Shown here: one piece after another, positions 1 to 5,570 of the stretch
How positions within the stretch are numbered: position 1 is the first letter of the stretch
Layout of the letters: each line of letters starts with the position of its first letter
NCBI GenBank assembly: GCA_945918815.1
Contig: CAMEIU010000066.1
Location: forward strand, 1 to 10,610
Reading direction: 5' to 3'
DNA: 10,610 nt
From: an uncultured Clostridia bacterium
Lineage (GTDB): Bacteria; Bacillota; Clostridia; Oscillospirales; Oscillospiraceae
Notes under the pieces: model-generated
Seen by the model: only the letters and a program-made list of their open reading frames with translations
What the model was told of the DNA's origin: nothing
Database searches by the model: none
Program-made: the position numbers and the translations under genes

Positions 1-517
1 CGACGCCGCCGCCTTCGCCCGGGTCGTTCTGGGAGAAGCGCCTCAGGTGCGGATTCCCACCAAAGCCCGCGCAGCCCGGGCCGACGCCATCGGCCGCAAG
101 GGTATCCTGTGCGAATCCGCCAAGTGCGAGGGTGACCGCTGCCTCAGCTGCAACGTAGTCTGCCAGTGCTGCGCCGACGTGTGTCCCAACCGGGCCAACG
201 TGGTCATCGAGCTGCCTGACGGCCGCCACGAGATTCTCCACGTGGACCAGATGTGCAACGAGTGCGGCAACTGCCTGGTGTTCTGCCCCTACAGCTCCGC
301 CCCCTATCACGACAAGTTCACCCTGTTCCACGACAAGGCCGGATTCGACGAATCCCAGAAGAACAGTGGCTTCCTGCCCCTGGGCGGCCAGAAGGTCCTG
401 GTGCGCCTGAACGGAACGGAGGCGGAATACGACCTGTCCAAGAACAACGATCTGGATCCCAGCATTGAGGTCTTCATCCTGACGGTGCTGCGGAATTACG
501 GATATCTGATCCACTGA
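1..517 (+). CDS. ygfK: YgfK-type Fe-S oxidoreductase, C-terminal part (5' end outside window)
   Basis: The open frame enters from the left edge (first full codon at base 2) and ends at TGA 515-517, so about 171 C-terminal residues are visible. Two cysteine clusters are plain: an unusual CLSCNVVCQCCADVCP run (near 140-190) and a ferredoxin-like CNECGNCLVFCP (near 256-290), consistent with two [4Fe-4S] sites. This arrangement and the ending around NYGYLIH match the C-terminus of YgfK, described as a putative selenate reductase subunit and related to the FAD/Fe-S subunit of glutamate synthase. Known context: ygfK belongs to gene sets for anaerobic purine and urate degradation (with xdhD, ssnA, hyuA, ygeX/Y/W) in E. 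coli and gut Firmicutes. Its exact reaction is unsettled; electron transfer is likely. The N-terminal flavin part and the rest of any operon lie outside the window. The GTG at 47 is internal, not a start. Confidence 0.85.
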   Translation, partial: DAAAFARVVLGEAPQVRIPTKARAARADAIGRKGILCESAKCEGDRCLSCNVVCQCCADVCPNRANVVIELPDGRHEILHVDQMCNECGNCLVFCPYSSAPYHDKFTLFHDKAGFDESQKNSGFLPLGGQKVLVRLNGTEAEYDLSKNNDLDPSIEVFILTVLRNYGYLIH

Positions 518-590
518 GCGTATTCCCCTGCATAAACGGCCAACGAAAAATGCTCTGTACTACAGATTCTTTTCTAATTTCCTTATACAC

Positions 591-642
591 AAAGCAGCAG
601 CGTTCCGGTTTTTCGGAACGCTGCTGCTTTGTGCGTTTTTTT
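591..642 (+). terminator. Intrinsic terminator after ygfK, between convergent genes
   Basis: A perfect 17-bp inverted repeat (591-607 with 614-630, loop of 6) is followed on the + strand by GTGCG and seven T (636-642). It closes the ygfK transcript. Because the stem is perfect and lies 10 bp past the stop of the convergent ferredoxin gene, it may also stop leftward transcripts, but that side has no good T-run. The T-run overlaps the ferredoxin stop codon. Confidence 0.85.
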
Positions 643-1027
643 ACTTTTCCACAACTTCCAGGATTTCCATGGGACATGCCTTGGCGCAGATGCCGCAGGC
701 GATGCACTTGCTGGCAGTGGGCGCTTCGTCCACTTTGACCAGCAGGCCGAAGGGGCAAGCTTCCTTGCACTTGCCGCAGCCAACGCAGAGCTTCTTGTTG
801 ATCATGTACACGCCCTTGGCGTTCTGGGTGATGGCACCGTGTTCGCAGGCGGCGGCGCACTTGCCGCACTGGACGCAGGTCATGGGTCTGGCCGCGCCCT
901 TGCGGTCCACAATCTGGATGCAAGACTTATCCTGGTGGAACTCCTTATAGAAAGCGGTGGAGCAGGCTCTTACACATTCCAGACATGCCATGCAGGTCGC
1001 GCCTTTTTTCACAGTCAGTTTTTTCAT
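641..1027 (-). CDS. Ferredoxin-type electron carrier with four 4Fe-4S motifs
   Basis: A 128-residue protein with four CxxCxxCxxxC motifs: C12/15/18/22, C51/54/57/61, C81/84/87/91 and C108/111/114/118, the last two followed by Pro as in classical ferredoxins. This predicts up to four [4Fe-4S] clusters in two dicluster halves, like the small electron-transfer subunits of molybdenum or tungsten oxidoreductases. No signal peptide or membrane segment is seen, so it should be cytoplasmic. The ATG at 1027 is chosen because AAGGGGAG (1033-1040) lies 5 nt upstream and the Cys-rich fold starts at once; a longer open frame to 1201 has no such site and would run through the promoter. It is monocistronic in the window, convergent with ygfK. 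Serving YgfK or its pathway is an inference from position only. Confidence 0.9.
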   Translation of the reverse strand: MKKLTVKKGATCMACLECVRACSTAFYKEFHQDKSCIQIVDRKGAARPMTCVQCGKCAAACEHGAITQNAKGVYMINKKLCVGCGKCKEACPFGLLVKVDEAPTASKCIACGICAKACPMEILEVVEK

Positions 1028-1063
1028 GGTGACTCCCCTTTTTTGTGTTTCAAAATCTTCTTT

Positions 1064-1092
1064 ATTATACATGGTAATTCGAGATAAATCAA
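1064..1092 (-). promoter_or_regulatory. Sigma-A type promoter of the ferredoxin gene
   Basis: On the minus strand TTGATT (1087-1092) and TATAAT (1064-1069) are separated by exactly 17 bp. The -10 is a perfect consensus. Transcription would start near 1057, giving a leader of about 30 nt with the ribosome binding site at 1033-1040. Confidence 0.8.
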
Positions 1093-1108
1093 TCGATATT
1101 CTTGTATC

Positions 1109-1177
1109 TTTGCCGAAGATTGCCAGCATAAGCCGGAAGCATCGGCAAATACTAGGGCTGTACCGGATCAATTGATC
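1109..1177. promoter_or_regulatory. Dyad symmetries in the divergent intergenic region (possible operators)
   Basis: Two symmetries lie between the ferredoxin promoter and the lipoprotein gene: TTTGCCGA (1109-1116) with TCGGCAAA (1142-1149), and a perfect 12-bp palindrome GATCAATTGATC (1166-1177) just upstream of the lipoprotein ribosome binding site. A regulator site or a leader hairpin are both possible. No convincing -35/-10 pair for the rightward gene was found here. Confidence 0.35.
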
Positions 1178-1203
1178 TTTGAAATATGCAGGAGGGACCA
1201 AAT

Positions 1204-1542
1204 ATGAAACGCATGATTGCAGTCTTGCTGTCCGTGATGGCGCTGGCCGGTGTTCTGACCGCCTGCAGCGGGACCGCCGCCTATGGCGACGGCTACGGCT
1301 ACGGCAACGTATCCACCACGCCCAACGGCTATGTCAACGGAACCAACGGCTACAACTACGGCGCCAACGGTTACGGAACCAATGGCTACGGCGGCGGCTA
1401 CGGCTACGCCAACGGCAGCAGCGGAACCGTGAACAACGGAACCACAACCAACGGAACCGGCACCAACGGCACGGTGCGTAACGGCACCACAACCAACGGC
1501 ACAGGCTATGCCAACGGCACCGGCATGACCGGCGGCCGCTAA
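1204..1542 (+). CDS. Small Gly/Asn/Tyr/Thr-repeat lipoprotein
   Basis: A 112-residue protein starting at ATG 1204, 8 nt after GGAGGG (1191-1196). Residues 1-20 form a lipoprotein signal peptide (MKR, a hydrophobic core, then VLTAC with Cys21 as the lipidation site), so the mature chain should be anchored to the outer face of the membrane. The rest is low complexity: YGYGN/NGYG repeats at about 27-68, then NGT-type repeats at 75-107. Two near-identical 27-bp DNA copies (1435-1461 and 1480-1506) show recent tandem growth of the NGTTTNGTG unit. No catalytic domain is visible. A flexible or surface-exposed role is a guess. Many N-x-T triplets occur, but their use as glycosylation sites is unsupported. 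Confidence 0.8.
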   Translation: MKRMIAVLLSVMALAGVLTACSGTAAYGDGYGYGNVSTTPNGYVNGTNGYNYGANGYGTNGYGGGYGYANGSSGTVNNGTTTNGTGTNGTVRNGTTTNGTGYANGTGMTGGR

Positions 1543-1548
1543 GGCCCA

Positions 1549-1568
1549 GCGGGGGCATCCGTCCCCGC
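1549..1568 (+). other. Hairpin after the lipoprotein gene
   Basis: GCGGGGGC and GTCCCCGC form an 8-bp stem (one G-U pair) around ATCC, 7 nt after the lipoprotein stop codon. No T-run follows, so it is a weak candidate terminator or an RNA 3'-end stabiliser. Confidence 0.45.
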
Positions 1569-1597
1569 GTACATCAGATATTCTGCCGGGCACGCTC

Positions 1598-1622
1598 TGT
1601 AGGGGCGGCATATATGCCGCCC
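1598..1622. repeat. REP-like palindromic repeat, short copy
   Basis: TGTAGGGG leads into a perfect 20-bp palindrome (1603-1622, GGGCGGCATA with its mirror). The same TGTAGGGGCGGC...GCCGCCC core occurs, on the other strand, at 5497-5546. It lies between the converging lipoprotein and phosphatase genes and may act as a terminator-like hairpin for either. Confidence 0.65.
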
Positions 1623-1671
1623 GCAATGGGGCACAGACGTCTCGCAGCAAATCGGAGCCTTGGACGCCGGT

Positions 1672-2664
1672 TTATTCCAGCCGCAGGTCCATTTCGCAGT
1701 CTCCGGTCTCGGAGACGGTCAGGTCCAGCCGTTGGCAGAGGGCCGCAAAGGAGGCGTTGTCTCCGGGCATCCGGAATCGGAGCCGCTTCGCACCCTGCTC
1801 CCGGAAATGGAACACGGCCTGGCCCACAAGCTGAATGGCAAGGTTTTGGCGCCGGTATTCCGGCAGCAGGCCTATGTAGTCCAGGCGTCCGGCATCGGAC
1901 AGGCACACCAGGCCCACCGGCTCCAGACCCTGCATGGCGGTAAATGCTGTTTCATAGGTCTCCGGCGGCTCCAGACCGGGGAGCGCTGTGAAGCCGGGAC
2001 GGAACCACAGATTTTGGTCCCGCTTTCCGCTGCCGCGCCACCAGTGCTGCCGCCCCAGGGTGGAGATGGACGGATCCAGATGGCTGTTGTCATTGAGAAA
2101 TTCAAACGAAAAACTTCCGTTCTCATAGCGGAGCAGAGACACGGCCGTATTGTCGCAGTGGGTGGCCTTCTCCGCCGGAAACAGAGCCATACTGACGCCA
2201 CGCAGCACTGCCCCGTGGGTGAAAATGGCGATGGTTCCGTCGGGATGGGCCTCTGCGGCCCGGGTCATGGCCTGGATAAAACGGTCGGTGTAGGCCTCGT
2301 AGGATTCACTGCCCTCCACATGCCAGTGGACCGGGTCTTGGTTGAAAGCCGCCATATTGGCCGCCTCGAAGGTATCCAGCCAGCCGAAGGGCTTGTTCTC
2401 CCAGACGCCAAGACCGATCTCCCGGAAGCCCGGGTCCAATTGCAGCGGCAGGCCCTTGGGCACACAGACCGCCCTGGCTGTGGTCTGGGTTCTGAGAAAA
2501 TCGCTGGAGTAGCAGGTGTCCACGGGAATGTCCGCAAAGCGCGCTTCCAGGGCCGCAATCTGCCGCCGCCCGTTGGGCGTGATTTTGGATTCAAACTGGC
2601 CGTGAATCCGCCGGTAGAGGTTTCCCTCCGCCTCGGCGTGGCGGATGAGATAAATCTTGGTCAT
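1672..2664 (-). CDS. Histidine phosphatase / GNAT acetyltransferase fusion protein
   Basis: A 330-residue two-domain protein. Residues 1-195 are a histidine phosphatase (phosphoglycerate-mutase superfamily): RHAEAEGN with Arg8-His9 (phospho-acceptor His), Arg58 in FLRTQTTA, the acid Glu82 in REIGLGVWE, and the second His150 in THGAVLRG, all in the expected order. Residues about 205-330 resemble a GNAT N-acetyltransferase, with the acetyl-CoA-binding stretch IGLLPEYRRQNLAIQLV (264-280) and a closing NASFAALCQRLDL. The usual Gly of the RxxGxG/A loop is Asn274 here. The substrates are unknown; small phosphorylated metabolites are typical for the first domain. The ATG at 2664 lies 1 nt after the pyrF stop, without a clear ribosome binding site of its own, so translation is probably coupled to pyrF. 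A link to pyrimidine metabolism is only inferred. Confidence 0.88.
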   Translation of the reverse strand: MTKIYLIRHAEAEGNLYRRIHGQFESKITPNGRRQIAALEARFADIPVDTCYSSDFLRTQTTARAVCVPKGLPLQLDPGFREIGLGVWENKPFGWLDTFEAANMAAFNQDPVHWHVEGSESYEAYTDRFIQAMTRAAEAHPDGTIAIFTHGAVLRGVSMALFPAEKATHCDNTAVSLLRYENGSFSFEFLNDNSHLDPSISTLGRQHWWRGSGKRDQNLWFRPGFTALPGLEPPETYETAFTAMQGLEPVGLVCLSDAGRLDYIGLLPEYRRQNLAIQLVGQAVFHFREQGAKRLRFRMPGDNASFAALCQRLDLTVSETGDCEMDLRLE

Positions 2665-2665
2665 A

Positions 2666-3586
2666 TCAAAGCACCGTCACATAGGTCAGAATATTGTTCC
2701 GCATCATCTCCGCGGCCTTGACCGCCCGGGCCTGATAGTCCGCGCCGTCGCCGCCGAATTTCTCATAGGCATAGAGGATGCTGCGGCCGGCAGCCACCAC
2801 CGCGCCGTGTCCGGCCTTGTCAAAGGCATACTGGACGTCCCGCCCGTTGGCGCCCTGGGCGCCGTAGCCCGGCACCAGGAAGAACAGCCGGTCATATTTG
2901 GCCCGAAGGGACTTCAAAAGCTGGGGCTGGGTTCCGGCTACGGCCACGCCGATCTCGGAATAGCCGCTCTTTCCATAGAGGTCCACGCTCCAGCGCATGG
3001 CGAGGTCCATGATGACCTGATGGACGATCCGGTCGCCGGAGATCATGTCCTGAATCTCCCGGGCCGATTTATTGGAGGTCCGGGCCAGGATGAACACGTT
3101 CTTGCCCTGGCGGCAATACTGGGTGAAGGGCTTGATGCCGTCGCTGCCCAGGTACGCGTTGATGATCACGCCGTCGGAGGCAAAGGGGGTATAGGTCTGA
3201 CTGCCCACCTGGATCTGACCGAAGCAGGAGGCCGCCAGGGCCTGGGCGGTCACGTCGATATCGCCGCGCATGGTGTCCAGCAGCACATAGTAGCCCTTTT
3301 CCCGGGCATAGGCGGTGACCTCTTCCATGGCCGCCATGCCGTCGTGGCCCAAGGCCTGGAAGCAGCCGGTCTGAATTTTCACCGCAGGGACCAGGCCGTT
3401 CAACGCATCCAGAATGCCGCAGGAGAAGGTCCGATAGGCCTCCGCCGCGCCCCGCAGCGTTTCTCCGTGGGCCGCAAACGCCTCCCGCCGCAGGGCCTCC
3501 GGGATACGCTCCAAAATCGGGTCGATGCCCACCATGGTCGGGTTTTTCATTTTTCTGATTTTCATTTGCAGTTGGTCAATTGACAT
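2666..3586 (-). CDS. pyrF: Orotidine-5'-phosphate decarboxylase (type 2 PyrF), atypical active site
   Basis: A 306-residue protein of the usual length for the longer (type 2) OMP decarboxylases, which convert OMP to UMP in the last step of pyrimidine synthesis. Family landmarks are visible: Asp22 in MVGIDP, Lys70 in PAVKIQTG, a sheet with NAYLGSDG (143-150), ARTSNKSA (168-175) and the phosphate-binding PGYGAQG (239-245) with Arg268. The core DxKxxD motif reads DTMRGD (104-109): both Asp are kept but the catalytic Lys is Met106. That is unusual and makes activity uncertain. The start ATG at 3586 has AAGGGG (3595-3600) 8 nt upstream; an upstream in-frame extension runs into the -10 box. Co-transcribed with the downstream phosphatase-GNAT gene. 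Confidence 0.9.
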   Translation of the reverse strand: MSIDQLQMKIRKMKNPTMVGIDPILERIPEALRREAFAAHGETLRGAAEAYRTFSCGILDALNGLVPAVKIQTGCFQALGHDGMAAMEEVTAYAREKGYYVLLDTMRGDIDVTAQALAASCFGQIQVGSQTYTPFASDGVIINAYLGSDGIKPFTQYCRQGKNVFILARTSNKSAREIQDMISGDRIVHQVIMDLAMRWSVDLYGKSGYSEIGVAVAGTQPQLLKSLRAKYDRLFFLVPGYGAQGANGRDVQYAFDKAGHGAVVAAGRSILYAYEKFGGDGADYQARAVKAAEMMRNNILTYVTVL

Positions 3587-3610
3587 AGACCGCACCCCTT
3601 TCCGGTAAAT

Positions 3611-3616
3611 ATTATA
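3611..3616 (-). promoter_or_regulatory. -10 box of the pyrF promoter
   Basis: TATAAT on the minus strand lies 24 nt upstream of the pyrF ATG. The expected -35 position (3634-3639) reads TAATCC, a poor match that falls at the edge of the adjoining inverted-repeat element. A promoter is likely; its -35 is weak or activator dependent. Confidence 0.5.
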
Positions 3617-3635
3617 CACTGGCAGAGAAATTTGG

Positions 3636-3886
3636 ATTATGACTATCGGTTTTAGTAAGCACACGGATTTTTATGACAGGGTTCCGCCCCGCACTGTCAT
3701 TGCGAGGAGCGAAGCGACGCGGCAATCCGTATCCCAAAGGCTGCAAATTTCTGAGTATTTCCGTAAAATCGGTCTGTACAGGGGGAACGGATTGCCACGC
3801 CAGTCTGCGGACTGGCTCGCAATGACAGCGTTTTTGGAACACTTGCAAGAAATTTGCTGTTGCTTATTCAAGCCGATAATCATAAT
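3636..3886. repeat. MITE-like element with imperfect 26-bp terminal inverted repeats
   Basis: Arms 3636-3661 and 3861-3886 are inverted copies matching at 22 of 26 positions. They flank a separate nested inverted-repeat element (3694-3828). No credible coding sequence lies within. The left arm abuts the pyrF -10 region. No transposase is present, so any mobility would be in trans. Confidence 0.55.
3694..3828. repeat. Dispersed 'CATTGCGAGGAGCGAAGCGA' palindromic repeat
   Basis: A 135-bp element with perfect 13-bp ends, CTGTCATTGCGAG (3694-3706) and its inverse (3816-3828). Inner arms match again (GGCAATCCGT 3721-3730 with 3787-3796). One side carries GAGCGAAGCGAC, the other a small hairpin GCCAGTC...GACTGGC. 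I recognise this sequence type as a widespread non-coding repeat in many bacterial genomes, including Clostridia. Its function is unknown. Confidence 0.75.
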
Positions 3887-3917
3887 TTGGATTTGTAGGG
3901 CAGTTTAGATTTGCAGA

Positions 3918-4131
3918 AAGCCAAGGCTTCCCCTTGAGGGGACACCTCAGGGTGGCTTCTCTTGCCCCTTCGGGGCAATTCACCTTCAGCTGTCAGCCTC
4001 AAGGCTGACTGATGAGGTGTGCAGAAACATTGCACGTTTTGCAGGGGCTTCCGGCGAATTCGCAGCCCTTTTCCACCTCATCCGTCACGGCTTCGCCGTG
4101 ACACCTTCCCCTCAAGGGGAAGGCTTTTTGG
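3918..4131. repeat. Composite palindromic repeat (AAGGCTTCCCCTTGAGGGGA ends)
   Basis: About 210 bp bounded by 3923-3942 and its inverted copy at 4107-4126 (one mismatch in 20). Three strong hairpins lie inside: TTGCCCCTTCGGGGCAA (3962-3978), GTCAGCCTCAAGGCTGAC (3992-4009) and GTCACGGCTTCGCCGTGAC (4084-4102). The core end TTCCCCTTGAGGGGAA is itself near-palindromic. This kind of element is common between genes in gut Clostridia (from memory). No gene is seen in it. Together with the previous element it fills most of the 3587-4298 gap; the remainder, 4132-4298, shows no clear promoter. Confidence 0.65.
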
Positions 4132-4298
4132 GCGCTCCCGCGCCAAAGCAACACATTGCCAAATCCCAGTTTGTCTTTGAACGCCCAAGCGTCATTTGTT
4201 TGTTTTATTATAGCATAGAATCTTACATTTGAACATTGGCATTTTTTCTCTGTGTAAGCGCCTGTACACGGGGCAAACTAAATCCGGAGGGATGCAGA

Positions 4299-4466
4299 AT
4301 GAAAATGAGTTCCTTTTTGGCGGCCATGGGCGTCGGTATGGTGGCAGGCGCCGCCACTATGCTGATGATTCCGAAGCACTCCGAGGCCTACCGTATGGCC
4401 AACGACGCGGCCAGCGCCATCAAGCAGGAGGCCGGAAAAATGCTCGATTCCATCCGTCTGAACTAA
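4299..4466 (+). CDS. Small YtxH-like membrane peptide
   Basis: A 55-residue peptide. The ATG at 4299 sits 8 nt after GGAGG (4286-4290). Residues 4-24 are a Gly/Ala/Met-rich hydrophobic segment (FLAAMGVGMVAGAATMLMIP), followed by a charged amphipathic tail ending KMLDSIRLN. The layout of one N-terminal membrane segment plus a short helical tail resembles the YtxH-type small envelope proteins of Firmicutes. The function is unknown. A longer frame from 4236 lacks a ribosome binding site. It is single, ended by the terminator at 4481. Confidence 0.7.
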   Translation: MKMSSFLAAMGVGMVAGAATMLMIPKHSEAYRMANDAASAIKQEAGKMLDSIRLN

Positions 4467-4473
4467 CCGGCGC

Positions 4474-4522
4474 AAAAAAAGCCCCGTGTCGCCCCATTTG
4501 GAGCGGCACAGGGCCTCTTTTA
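4474..4522. terminator. Bidirectional intrinsic terminator between convergent genes
   Basis: Stem arms 4481-4492 and 4503-4514 (12 positions, one mismatch, one G-U) are flanked by seven A at 4474-4480, which read as a T7 run for leftward transcripts, and by CTCTTTTATT on the right for rightward ones. It should stop both the YtxH-like gene and the 84-residue gene. Confidence 0.85.
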
Positions 4523-4523
4523 T

Positions 4524-4778
4524 TCACAAAATCGCCGTCAGGAGCCACAAAAGCCCCACGGGCAGCGCGCCGGCGGCCATCCAGAACAACCGCTGCCGCC
4601 AGGGAAGGGACTTTGATTCTCCGGCGGCGCAGGCCTCTCTGGCCTGCTGCAGCAGAACTTCCTCCGAGACGCCGCCCTCGGTCAGGGCGTCGTCCCTCAC
4701 AAGAAAGATCGCCTGCTCAAACAGCTTCGGGTCCGGTCCCTTGACCACCACCACTTGCCTTGTAATTCCCTTGACCAT
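4524..4778 (-). CDS. Conserved small protein with C-terminal membrane segment, function unknown
   Basis: An 84-residue protein. The ATG at 4778 follows AAGGAGG (4786-4792) with 7-nt spacing, preferred over an upstream in-frame start at 4820. Residues 1-35 form a compact, probably beta-alpha segment (GITRQVVVVKGPDPKLFEQAIFLVRDD); 36-58 are polar and helical; 65-83 (FWMAAGALPVGLLWLLTAI) make one membrane segment with Arg/Trp-rich flank, so a tail-anchored topology with the N-terminus in the cytoplasm is likely. I recall similar proteins in Oscillospiraceae, sometimes loosely labelled as translation initiation factor; nothing here supports that label. It lies 71 nt after the dCMP deaminase on the same strand and may share its transcript. 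Confidence 0.75.
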   Translation of the reverse strand: MVKGITRQVVVVKGPDPKLFEQAIFLVRDDALTEGGVSEEVLLQQAREACAAGESKSLPWRQRLFWMAAGALPVGLLWLLTAIL

Positions 4779-4849
4779 GAAAAGACCTCCTTGCCGGTTT
4801 GCGATTAGTATCGCCAACAAGCCGGTCTTTCATTCCTGAAAAGGAAGGT

Positions 4850-5365
4850 TTATCCGCAATTGCAGGGCTCTTCCTCCAGTACATATTCCTGCCCGGCGAT
4901 GGAGTCGTCGTTCTCAATCCACTCCCGCACCGGCACGATTTCATACTCCGTCTCCGTTCGGCGGATCACCACGCGCTCCAGGCCTGCGTTGATGATCATC
5001 CGGCGGCACATGGAGCAGGAGGTGGCGTCGGACAGCAGGGCTCCGGTGGCCGCGTCCCGGCCCACCAGATAGATGGTGCCGCCGATGCACTCGTTGCGGG
5101 AAGCGGAGATAATGGCGTTGGCCTCCGCATGGACGCTGCGGCACAGCTCATACCGCTCCCCTCTTGGAACCTGCATCTGCTCCCGGACGCAGTAGCCCAG
5201 CTCATTGCAGTTGGCCCGGCCTCTGGGCGCGCCGTTGTAGCCCGTGGCCACGATCTCATCCTGCCGGACGATGATGGCCCCATAGCAGCGGCGGCGGCAG
5301 GTGGAACGCTCCAGAACTGTCTGCGCAATATCCAAATAATAGTTCTCTTTGTCGATTCTCCGCAT
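4850..5365 (-). CDS. Deoxycytidylate (dCMP) deaminase family protein
   Basis: A 171-residue zinc-dependent deaminase; the family converts dCMP to dUMP, the precursor of dTMP (ComEB-like in Firmicutes). Visible signatures: GYNGAPRG (42-49), the zinc/proton-shuttle HAEANAI with His79 and Glu81, and SCSMC with Cys117 and Cys120 (most relatives have Pro before the first Cys; here it is Ser). Extra Cys residues (53, 59, 75) between the two parts fit the longer dCMP deaminase type rather than cytidine deaminase. The ATG at 5365 has GGGAGG 7 nt upstream; an in-frame GTG at 5380 overlaps that ribosome site and is unlikely. The tail EEEPCNCG is unusual and may be lineage specific. Confidence 0.88.
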   Translation of the reverse strand: MRRIDKENYYLDIAQTVLERSTCRRRCYGAIIVRQDEIVATGYNGAPRGRANCNELGYCVREQMQVPRGERYELCRSVHAEANAIISASRNECIGGTIYLVGRDAATGALLSDATSCSMCRRMIINAGLERVVIRRTETEYEIVPVREWIENDDSIAGQEYVLEEEPCNCG

Positions 5366-5392
5366 AAATACGCCTCCCACGTTCTTTTTTTC

Positions 5393-5421
5393 ATCATATC
5401 ACGACAGGCTGCCGCTGGCAA
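5393..5421 (-). promoter_or_regulatory. Extended -10 promoter of the dCMP deaminase gene
   Basis: On the minus strand TTGCCA (5416-5421) and TATGAT (5393-5398) are 17 bp apart, and TG precedes the -10 with one base between (TGaTATGAT, an extended -10). Confidence 0.75.
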
Positions 5422-5438
5422 GGTCCTTTTTCTGCCGC

Positions 5439-5467
5439 TTGCGGATGTCCGGGGAATCTGGTATACT
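5439..5467 (+). promoter_or_regulatory. Promoter of the NodB-like / DUF6054 operon
   Basis: TTGCGG (5439-5444) and TATACT (5462-5467) are 17 bp apart, back to back with the deaminase promoter. Transcription would start near 5474, giving a leader of about 97 nt that contains the palindromic repeat at 5497-5551. Confidence 0.6.
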
Positions 5468-5496
5468 ATATGACAATCAAACTATCGCAGTAGATG

Positions 5497-5551
5497 CCTG
5501 TAGGGTGGCCGCAGCCCTTCGGGCGGCTGATCGCCGCCCCTACAGGTTTTT
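5497..5551 (+). repeat. REP-like palindrome in the 5' UTR, terminator-like
   Basis: CCTGTAGGG (5497-5505) pairs with CCCTACAGG (5538-5546) around an inner GC-rich hairpin, and five T follow (5547-5551). On the minus strand it reads TGTAGGGGCGGC...GCCGCCC, the same core as the copy at 1598-1622. It lies between the promoter and the ribosome binding site of the next gene, so on the + strand it would resemble an intrinsic terminator or attenuator. Confidence 0.65.
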
Positions 5552-5570
5552 GCGGGAAGGAGCGCTGCGG

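Noticed and set aside
1660..2721. Long rightward open frame (353 codons) opposite the phosphatase-GNAT gene
   Set aside because: It has no ribosome site or domain signature and lies antisense to a gene with clear catalytic motifs; high GC leaves long antisense frames open.
2657..3583. Long rightward open frame (308 codons) opposite pyrF
   Set aside because: Antisense shadow of pyrF, whose family motifs are clear on the other strand; composition is Gly/His/Val-rich as expected for such a shadow.
3639..3908. Small open frames on both strands within 3612-3908
   Set aside because: They lie inside palindromic repeats, have no ribosome sites, and resemble one another only because the repeat arms are inverted copies.
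3636..4131. CRISPR array or attachment sites
   Set aside because: The repeats are inverted rather than regularly spaced direct repeats, with no cas genes or integrase nearby.
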